This document shows positions 58,375-64,000 of a stretch of DNA of 64,000 nucleotides, piece after piece (positions within the stretch are counted from its first letter, which is position 1; each line of letters opens with the position of its first letter). Origin of the DNA: Mycolicibacterium sp. lyk4-40-TYG-92 (GTDB lineage Bacteria > Actinomycetota > Actinomycetes > Mycobacteriales > Mycobacteriaceae); the NCBI RefSeq assembly GCF_030209435.1, contig NZ_JARVRX010000030.1, positions 55,376 through 119,375 of the forward strand, given 5' to 3'. The position numbers and the translations under genes were made by a program. The notes below the pieces were generated by a model. The model made no database searches. It had not been told where the DNA came from and was given only the letters and a program-made list of their open reading frames with translations.

Positions 58375-58824
58375 GTGACGACCGACTACACGGAGCAGCT
58401 GCGTTCCGCAGATCTCCGTGTGACACGGCCCCGCCTCGCAGTCCTCGAGGTGGTGGCGGGCCGTCCGCATACCGACACCGAAAGCGTCTTCGACGCGGTC
58501 CGCGCGATCCTGCCCGATGTATCCCGCCAGGCGGTCTACGACGTGCTGGCCGCGCTGACCACCGCCGGGCTGATCCGCCGCATTCAGCCCTCGGGTTCGG
58601 TGGCCCGATACGAAACCCGAGTGGGGGACAACCACCACCACGTCGTGTGCCGGTCGTGCGGCGCCATCGCCGACATCGACTGTGCCACCGGGGAAGCGCC
58701 GTGCCTGACCCCCTCGGACACGCACGGCGTGCTCGACGGTTTCGTCGTCGACGAGGCCGAGGTCATCTACTGGGGCGTGTGCCCCGACTGCGCGGCGGCA
58801 ACAGCTTCGCGATCACATCCGTGA
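58375..58824 (+). CDS. furA: Ferric-uptake-type regulator FurA
   Basis: A 149-residue repressor. The winged-helix DNA-binding domain is LRVTRPRLAVLEVVAGRPHTDTESVFDAVRAILPDVSRQAVYDVLAALTTAGLI. The metal-binding region follows: HHHVVCRSCGAIADIDC (His cluster plus CxxC) and CPDC near the C-terminus. FurA represses katG and itself in mycobacteria and is inactivated by peroxide. The gene immediately precedes katG (36 bases), as in M. tuberculosis Rv1909c-Rv1908c. GTG 58375 fits the leaderless promoter. Confidence 0.95.
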   Translation: MTTDYTEQLRSADLRVTRPRLAVLEVVAGRPHTDTESVFDAVRAILPDVSRQAVYDVLAALTTAGLIRRIQPSGSVARYETRVGDNHHHVVCRSCGAIADIDCATGEAPCLTPSDTHGVLDGFVVDEAEVIYWGVCPDCAAATASRSHP

Positions 58825-58860
58825 TCGCGGCCCGATTCACCACCCTCGAAAGGAAGTGCA

Positions 58861-61053
58861 GTGCCTGAGGAAACTCACCCTCCGATCGGAGAAGCACAGA
58901 CCGAGCCCGCCGAAAGCGGTTGCCCGATGCGCATCAAGCCGCCTGTCGAGGGTGGTAGCAACCGCGACTGGTGGCCCAACGCCGTCAATCTCAAGATTTT
59001 GCAGAAGAACCCGCCGGCCATCGACCCGACGGACGAGGGCTACGACTACCGCGAGGCCGTCAAGACCCTCGACTTCGAGGCCTTCGAACGTGACTTCGAC
59101 GAGCTGCTGACCAACTCACAGGAGTGGTGGCCCGCCGACTTCGGCCACTACGGCCCGCTGTTCGTCCGGATGTCGTGGCACGCCGCCGGTACCTACCGGG
59201 TCGAGGACGGCCGCGGTGGTGGCGGTCGCGGCATGCAGCGCTTCGCCCCGCTGAACAGCTGGCCGGACAACGTCAGCCTGGACAAGGCCCGTCGTCTGCT
59301 GTGGCCGCTCAAGAAGAAGTACGGCAAGAAGATCTCCTGGTCGGACCTCATCGTCTACGCCGGCAACCGCGCCATGGAGCACATGGGCTTCAAGACCGCC
59401 GGTTTCGCCTTCGGTCGCCCGGACTTCTGGGAGCCCGAGGAGGACATCTACTGGGGCGCCGAGCACGAGTGGCTGGGTTCGCAGGACCGCTACGCCGGCA
59501 CCGACCGCACCAAGCTGGAGAACCCGCTGGCCGCCAGCCACATGGGTCTGATCTACGTCAATCCCGAAGGCCCCGAGGGCAATCCGGATTACCTGGGCGC
59601 CGCCATCGACATCCGCGAGACCTTCGGCCGGATGGCGATGAACGACGTCGAGACCGCTGCCCTGATCGTCGGCGGCCACACCTTCGGTAAGACCCACGGC
59701 GCCACCGACATCGAGAACGGTGTCGAGCCCGAGGCCGCACCGCTCGAGCAGATGGGCTTCGGCTGGGCCAACCCGGGCGTCGGCAACGAGGCCGTCAGCA
59801 GTGGCCTTGAGGTCACCTGGACCCACACCCCGACCAAGTGGGACAACTCGTTCCTGGAAATCCTCTACGGCAACGAGTGGGAGCTGACCAAGAGCCCGCA
59901 GGGTGCCAACCAGTGGAAGCCCAAGGACGGCGGCTGGGCCAACTCGGTCCCGATGGCACAGGGCACCGGCAAGACCCACCCCTCGATGCTGACGACCGAC
60001 CTGTCGATGCGGTTCGACCCGATCTACGGCGAGATCACCCGCCGCTGGCTGGATCACCCGGAGGAGCTGGCCGAGGAATTCGCCAAGGCCTGGTTCAAGT
60101 TGCTGCACCGCGACATGGGTCCGGTGGTGCGCTACCTCGGCCCGCTGGTACCGAAGCAGACGTGGCTGTGGCAGGACGTCACCCCGGCCGGTAAGACGCT
60201 GTCCGAGGCCGACGTCGCGAGCCTCAAGACCGCCATCGCCGAGTCCGGCCTGTCGGTGCAGCAGCTGGTCAACACCGCATGGAAGGCGGCGGCCTCGTTC
60301 CGCTCGAGCGACATGCGCGGTGGCGCCAACGGCGGCCGCATCCGGCTGCAGCCGCAGCTCGGCTGGGAGGTCAACGAGCCCGACGAGCTGGCCCAGGTGA
60401 TCCGCAAGCTCGAGGAGATCCAGCAGGCGTCGCCGACCGGCGTGTCGTTCGCCGACCTGGTGGTGCTCGGCGGTGTCGTCGGCCTCGAAAAGGCCATCAA
60501 GGACGCCGGTTTCGACGTCGCGGTGCCGTTCACCTCGGGTCGCGGCGACGCGAGCCAGGATCAGACCGACGTCGAGTCGTTCGCCTACCTGGAGCCCAAG
60601 GGCGACGGTTTCCGGAACTTCGTCGGCAAGGGCGACACCCTGCCGTCCGAGTACCGGCTGATCGACCGCGCCAACCTGCTGGGGCTGTCGGCGCCGGAGC
60701 TGACCGTGCTGATCGGTGGTCTGCGCGTGCTCGGGGCCAACCACGGCGGTTCGGACCTCGGCGTGCTGACGCAGAACGTGGGTCATCTGACCAACGACTT
60801 CTTCGTCAACCTCACCGACATGTCCACCAAGTGGGCCCCGTCGCCCGCCGATGACGGCACCTACGTCGGCACCGACCGCGCCAGCGGCACGCCGAAGTGG
60901 ACCGCGAGCCGCGTCGACCTGCTGTTCGGCTCGAACTCGCAGCTGCGGGCGCTGGCCGAGGTGTACGCCGAGGACGATTCCAAGGAGAAGTTCGTCAAGG
61001 ACTTCGTCGCGGCGTGGACCAAGGTGATGAACAACGACCGGTTCGACATCTAG
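58861..61053 (+). CDS. katG: Catalase-peroxidase KatG
   Basis: A 730-residue bifunctional haem enzyme. The distal site is VRMSWHAAGTYR (Arg-Trp-His), the proximal His lies in GGHTFGKTHG, and the Met-Tyr-Trp cross-link partners are in SWHAAG (Trp), MGLIYVNPEGPEG (Tyr) and FGRMAMND (Met). It breaks down H2O2 and activates isoniazid. The residue equivalent to Ser315 of M. tuberculosis (AVSSGLEVTWTHTPTKW) is serine, i.e. wild type. AAAGGAAG precedes GTG 58861. The duplicated C-terminal half is complete. It is co-transcribed with furA. Confidence 0.97.
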   Translation: MPEETHPPIGEAQTEPAESGCPMRIKPPVEGGSNRDWWPNAVNLKILQKNPPAIDPTDEGYDYREAVKTLDFEAFERDFDELLTNSQEWWPADFGHYGPLFVRMSWHAAGTYRVEDGRGGGGRGMQRFAPLNSWPDNVSLDKARRLLWPLKKKYGKKISWSDLIVYAGNRAMEHMGFKTAGFAFGRPDFWEPEEDIYWGAEHEWLGSQDRYAGTDRTKLENPLAASHMGLIYVNPEGPEGNPDYLGAAIDIRETFGRMAMNDVETAALIVGGHTFGKTHGATDIENGVEPEAAPLEQMGFGWANPGVGNEAVSSGLEVTWTHTPTKWDNSFLEILYGNEWELTKSPQGANQWKPKDGGWANSVPMAQGTGKTHPSMLTTDLSMRFDPIYGEITRRWLDHPEELAEEFAKAWFKLLHRDMGPVVRYLGPLVPKQTWLWQDVTPAGKTLSEADVASLKTAIAESGLSVQQLVNTAWKAAASFRSSDMRGGANGGRIRLQPQLGWEVNEPDELAQVIRKLEEIQQASPTGVSFADLVVLGGVVGLEKAIKDAGFDVAVPFTSGRGDASQDQTDVESFAYLEPKGDGFRNFVGKGDTLPSEYRLIDRANLLGLSAPELTVLIGGLRVLGANHGGSDLGVLTQNVGHLTNDFFVNLTDMSTKWAPSPADDGTYVGTDRASGTPKWTASRVDLLFGSNSQLRALAEVYAEDDSKEKFVKDFVAAWTKVMNNDRFDI

Positions 61054-61068
61054 TCCGAACCCGACTCG

Positions 61069-61100
61069 GTACCCCGTGGGCCTTCGGGCTCACGGGGTAC
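61069..61100 (+). terminator. Terminator of furA-katG
   Basis: GTACCCCGTGGGCC pairs with GGGCTCACGGGGTAC through a TTC-containing loop; one position is a G-U pair. It begins 15 bases after the katG stop and ends 9 bases before the LysR start. Confidence 0.75.
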
Positions 61101-61109
61101 TGTGCTTTT

Positions 61110-61994
61110 GTGCTCCTCGACGAACTCCGCTGGTTCGTCGTCCTGGCCGAGACCGAGCACGTCACCGCTGCCGCCGCCGAACTGGGTGTCGCGCAACCGA
61201 CGCTGTCGCGGGCCCTCGCGCGGCTGGAAAACCAGGTCGGCACACCGCTTTTCGACCGCACCGGCCGCCGGCTCCGCCTGAACGGCTACGGGCAGATCAT
61301 GCTGGAACACGCCCGCCGCGGCATTGCGGAAATGGATGCCGCCCAGAGCCGGATCGACGCACTGCTGGATCCGGACAGCGGCCTGGTCCGGTTGGCCTTC
61401 CTGCATTCGGCCGCGAATTGGTTTGTGCCGGAGGTGCTTCGGCAGTTCCGCGCACTGGCTCCGGCGGTGCGCTTCGAGTTGTTCCAGGGCGCGGCGCACG
61501 ACATCGCGGAGCGGCTGCGCACCGGACAGTCCGACGTCGCGATCACGTCGCCGCGGCCGGCGCAGGCGCCGTGTACCTGGCGGGTGCTGTATGTCGAACG
61601 GTTGTGCCTGGCGGTGCCCGCCGACCACCGGCTGGTCGGCCGTGCCCGCGTGCGCCTGACTGACGTGGCCGACGAGACCTTCATCGCGCTGGGGGCGGAT
61701 TTCGGCCTGCGCCAGCTGACGGACCAGGTGTGGGCCGAGAGCGGCATCACGCCCGAGATCGCGTTCGAAGCCATGGAGATTCCGACGATGGAAGGCCTGG
61801 TCGCGGCCGGCTTCGGCGTCGCCCTGGTGCCCGTGCCGCGGCCCGGTCGCGGCGATCCCTCGGTGATCTACATCCCATTGTCCGACACCCGGGTAAAACG
61901 CGAGATCGGCATGGCGTGGGTCAAGGGCCGCGAATTGTCGCCTGCCGCAGCACGATTCGCCGAGTTGGTGAGTGCCACGGCCTCTGATGCGTAA
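61110..61994 (+). CDS. LysR-type transcriptional regulator
   Basis: A 294-residue regulator. The N-terminal winged helix-turn-helix (LLDELRWFVVLAETEHVTAAAAELGVAQPTLSRALARLENQVGTPLFDRTGRRL) is followed by a periplasmic-binding-like effector domain (VRLAFLHSAANWFVPEVLRQF ... DVAITSPRP). GTG 61110 lies just past the katG terminator. The MFS transporter starts 65 bases downstream on the same strand, and the gap contains an AT-rich imperfect palindrome (ATTAATGTATT near 62016), so control of the transporter is plausible. Confidence 0.88.
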   Translation: MLLDELRWFVVLAETEHVTAAAAELGVAQPTLSRALARLENQVGTPLFDRTGRRLRLNGYGQIMLEHARRGIAEMDAAQSRIDALLDPDSGLVRLAFLHSAANWFVPEVLRQFRALAPAVRFELFQGAAHDIAERLRTGQSDVAITSPRPAQAPCTWRVLYVERLCLAVPADHRLVGRARVRLTDVADETFIALGADFGLRQLTDQVWAESGITPEIAFEAMEIPTMEGLVAAGFGVALVPVPRPGRGDPSVIYIPLSDTRVKREIGMAWVKGRELSPAAARFAELVSATASDA

Positions 61995-62011
61995 ACCGAA
62001 TGAATAAACCT

Positions 62012-62026
62012 CAATTAATGTATTGG
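62012..62026. promoter_or_regulatory. Possible LysR-type binding site upstream of the MFS gene
   Basis: TCAATTAATGTATTGG contains an imperfect dyad (CAAT...ATTG) with T-N11-A-like spacing in the 65-base LysR-MFS gap. It is AT-rich compared with its neighbourhood. This is a suggestion based on position and shape only. Confidence 0.3.
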
Positions 62027-62059
62027 ACACATGAACGAGGCCGTTCCTAACCTGCGTTG

Positions 62060-63259
62060 GTGACTGTTGAAGCGCCCGTCTGGACCGGCCACGTGCGTGG
62101 CTCCACGGACTACCGCAGGCTGCTCGGTGCGCTGTTCTGCGCCGGTGTGGCGACGTTCGCGCAGCTGTACTCGCCGCAGGCGGTCCTGCCCTTGATCGCC
62201 CGCAGCCTGAACACCGGTGCGGCGGCATCGGCACTCATGGTGTCGGCGTCGACGATCGGTCTGGCGCTCGGCGTCATCGGCTGGTCGACGCTCGCCGACC
62301 GCATCGGTCGGGTGCGCGCGATGTCCTACTCGGTCTGTGTGGCAACAGGTTTGGCACTCCTTGTGCCGTTCGCGCCGACATTTCAGCTGCTCCTGACCGG
62401 GCGGCTGGCCGAAGGGCTGGCACTCGGGGGAGTCCCGGCGATCGCGGTGGCCTACCTGACCGAGGAAATCGAAGCCGGCCATGCCGCGCGGGCCGCGGGC
62501 ACCTACGTCGCGGGCACGACCATCGGCGGGTTGCTCGGCCGGCTGGTGGCTGCCCCCGTTGCCGAGTTCACCGATTGGCGATGGGCCATGTTCGTCGTCG
62601 GATTGCTGTGCAGCGCAGCGGCTGTCGGCTTCATGCGGCTGGCCCCTGAGCCTCGGGGGTTCGTCCCGGCCGACGAGGAAACCGAGGGCTCGCTGGCGCA
62701 CCGGTTGGCCGCCAACCTGCGCAACCCCAGCCAGTTGGTGCTCTATCTGCAGGGCTTCCTGCTCATGGGTGGCTTCGTCGCGATGTACAACTTCCTCGGC
62801 TTCCGGCTGAGTGCAGCCCCGTTCAGTCTCCCGCAGACGGTCGTCAGCCTGGTTTTCGTCGCCTATCTCGCGGGCACCTGGGCGTCGGCGTGGGCCGGCG
62901 CCGCGGCCAGCCGGTACGGACGGCGCCCGGTGTTGTTGGGCAGCGTCGCGGTCATGGGAATCGGCGTGGCGATCACGCTGAGCCACAACGTGTTCGCGGT
63001 GCTCGCGGGTCTGCTGGTCGCCACCGCCGGCTTCTTCGGTGCGCATGCCACCGCGTCGGGCTGGACCGGCCAATTGGCCACGGTGGGCAAGGCGCAGGCC
63101 GGCTCGCTGTACAACCTGGCGTACTACGCCGGCTCGAGTGTCATCGGGTGGGTCGGCGGCATCGCCTTCGATGCCGCCGGGTGGTCGGCCGTCGCCGGCG
63201 TCATCGTGGGGCTCGAGATCGTCGCCGGACTTGCCGCGGCTGCCGTGCTGCGCGACTAG
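62060..63259 (+). CDS. Major facilitator superfamily transporter
   Basis: A 399-residue protein with twelve predicted membrane spans. The MFS motif A is GWSTLADRIGRVRAM (between spans 2 and 3), with a second copy ASRYGRRPVLLG (between spans 8 and 9). The sequence LYSPQAVLPLIARSLNTG is similar to YnfM/AraJ-type drug/sugar exporters. It is likely a proton-driven exporter of small molecules; the substrate is unknown. A TTG at 62057 or GTG at 62060 may start the gene. Its last 4 bases overlap the convergent MOSC gene. Confidence 0.85.
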   Translation: MTVEAPVWTGHVRGSTDYRRLLGALFCAGVATFAQLYSPQAVLPLIARSLNTGAAASALMVSASTIGLALGVIGWSTLADRIGRVRAMSYSVCVATGLALLVPFAPTFQLLLTGRLAEGLALGGVPAIAVAYLTEEIEAGHAARAAGTYVAGTTIGGLLGRLVAAPVAEFTDWRWAMFVVGLLCSAAAVGFMRLAPEPRGFVPADEETEGSLAHRLAANLRNPSQLVLYLQGFLLMGGFVAMYNFLGFRLSAAPFSLPQTVVSLVFVAYLAGTWASAWAGAAASRYGRRPVLLGSVAVMGIGVAITLSHNVFAVLAGLLVATAGFFGAHATASGWTGQLATVGKAQAGSLYNLAYYAGSSVIGWVGGIAFDAAGWSAVAGVIVGLEIVAGLAAAAVLRD

Positions 63260-63918
63260 TGCTGGTCGGCCCGCTGGCGGATCCGGTCCTTGATCGCCGC
63301 GGGCAACGCGTCGGCCGGAAGCAGCGTCGGCAGCAGTTCCGGTTCGAGGGTCATGGCGCGGAACACCAGGGCGACGGTGACGTCGTGTGCCGGGCGCGAG
63401 ACGACCGTGATCGATGCCCCGGCCCGCAGCACGCCGGGCGTCACGACCCGCAGGTAGGCGCCGGGCTCGGCCTGCTTGGTGAAAGTCTTGACCCACCCAC
63501 GGATTTCGAGCCACTCGGCAAAGGTGCGGCACGGGATGCGGGGCCGGCTCACTTCCAGGAGCGGGCCGCCGTCGCCGATCTGCCAGCGCTCGCCGATGAC
63601 GGCGTTGTTCACGTCGAGCCCCGCGGTGGTGAGGTTCTCGCCGAACGACCCGTTGGCCAGGACGCGGTCGAGACGCACCTGCCACTCGTCCAGGTCTTCG
63701 CGGGCGTAGGCGTACACCGCCTGGTCGTCACCGCCGTGGAACTGCTGGTCGCCGATGGTGTCGCCGACGAGACCGCTGCCGAGGCCGCCGTGCATGGGCC
63801 CGGGCGCGCGGACCGGCACAGGTTCGAGCGTCGGCCGTTTGTCGATTCCGGTGGTGAGCTGATCCTTGTCGGGGCTGGGCCGGGGGACCGCAAGATTCAC
63901 CGTCAGGATCGCTGCCAT
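63256..63918 (-). CDS. MOSC-domain protein
   Basis: A 220-residue MOSC protein (molybdenum-cofactor sulfurase C-terminal-like, YiiM type). GDQQFHGGDDQAVYAYAREDLDEWQ (about 55-80) and GSFGENLTTAGLD, LEVSRPRIPCRTF are signatures of the fold. Pro-Cys in PRIPCRTF supplies the conserved cysteine thought to carry sulfur or bind MoCo. In YiiM and mARC the domain reduces N-hydroxylated compounds. No ferredoxin or PDZ-like partner is fused. ATG 63918 is the start. Confidence 0.85.
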   Translation of the reverse strand: MAAILTVNLAVPRPSPDKDQLTTGIDKRPTLEPVPVRAPGPMHGGLGSGLVGDTIGDQQFHGGDDQAVYAYAREDLDEWQVRLDRVLANGSFGENLTTAGLDVNNAVIGERWQIGDGGPLLEVSRPRIPCRTFAEWLEIRGWVKTFTKQAEPGAYLRVVTPGVLRAGASITVVSRPAHDVTVALVFRAMTLEPELLPTLLPADALPAAIKDRIRQRADQH

Positions 63919-63943
63919 GGGCGCAAGCCTAGAGGTGTCGTCA

Positions 63944-64000
63944 CATGTGATGTATCAGGACTTCGGTGACAGTTCTGCATCAGGACATCGGTGACAGTTG
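63944..64000. mobile_element. Probable insertion-sequence end (IS481-like) cut by the window edge
   Basis: Two copies of a 21-base sequence (ATCAGGACTTCGGTGACAGTT at 63954-63974 and ATCAGGACATCGGTGACAGTT at 63979-63999) lie 25 bases apart, 20 of 21 identical. This tandem ATCGGTGACAG arrangement resembles IS481-family termini as I remember them. No transposase is within the window. Confidence 0.5.

Noticed and set aside
59116..60786. A 556-codon open frame antisense to katG
   Set aside because: It is the mirror frame of a well-conserved catalase-peroxidase, a common artefact of high-GC codon bias.
1..64000. CRISPR arrays, tRNA or rRNA genes and prophage modules
   Set aside because: No arrays of regularly spaced repeats, cloverleaf-type sequences, rRNA motifs or phage structural genes were recognised on either strand.

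Overview
The window is high-GC actinobacterial DNA that reads as a chromosomal segment of a fast-growing Mycobacterium (Mycolicibacterium). The evidence is recognisable gene order. ndh, an LLM oxidoreductase, an SDR, modABC, apa, a GlsB-type membrane protein and a CPBP protease follow the order I know from M. tuberculosis Rv1854c-Rv1863c. The Rv1869c/Rv1870c pair, bfrA, cinA and furA-katG follow in the same overall direction as in the Rv1854-Rv1909 interval. Between these anchors lie blocks that M. tuberculosis lacks or keeps elsewhere, including lon, which M. tuberculosis has lost. No rRNA, tRNA, prophage or CRISPR array was seen. The only mobile-element signal is a probable insertion-sequence end at the extreme right edge.

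Layout. 0-7 kb: 5' tip of ndh, an F420-type oxidoreductase, a catalytically degenerate SDR, the molybdate importer modABC, the Apa antigen and two membrane proteins. 7-9.3 kb: four genes joined by 4-bp overlaps (ECF-like sigma factor, Ogt DNA methyltransferase, 2OG-Fe(II) oxygenase, Ada-like zinc protein), a candidate self-contained alkylation-response operon. 9.3-18 kb: ferredoxin reductase, HhH-GPD protein, TfoX-N protein, an ABC exporter whose ATPase carries a cyclic-nucleotide-binding domain, Lon, a membrane protein, a deaminase and a LuxR regulator with a pseudo-receiver. 18.7-30 kb: catabolic genes (thioesterase, EthD, enoyl-CoA hydratase, CMD protein, amidohydrolase, CYP124, Baeyer-Villiger monooxygenase), the bfd/bfrA iron-storage genes and a pair of exported lipoproteins. 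31-38 kb: an envelope protein, an L,D-transpeptidase, several regulators, CYP125 and a PAS-ANTAR protein. 38-43 kb: a TetR-controlled molybdenum oxidoreductase, an IpdC-like flavoprotein, a HAD phosphatase and a hydroxysteroid-type SDR. 44-57 kb: a GH2 lipoprotein, cinA, hydrolases, TerC behind a probable Mn2+ riboswitch, YaaA, and an acyltransferase/SGNH pair. 57-64 kb: degenerate GGDEF protein, furA-katG, LysR with an MFS transporter, and a MOSC protein.

How the parts work together. Four sites fit the KstR operator TnnAACnnGTTnnA. They lie immediately upstream of the thioesterase operon, the CMD gene, cyp125 and ipdC. This makes the 18-43 kb stretch look like a satellite sterol/cholesterol-catabolism locus. 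The cyp125 and ipdC promoters are near-copies of each other, with identical -35/-10/operator geometry. Molybdate import (modABC), a bis-MGD oxidoreductase and a MOSC protein form a loose molybdenum theme. Iron and peroxide handling is represented by bfd, bfrA, furA-katG and yaaA.

Starts were chosen from visible ribosome-binding sites, overlaps and family lengths. All functional names rest on recalled family motifs rather than on a search.
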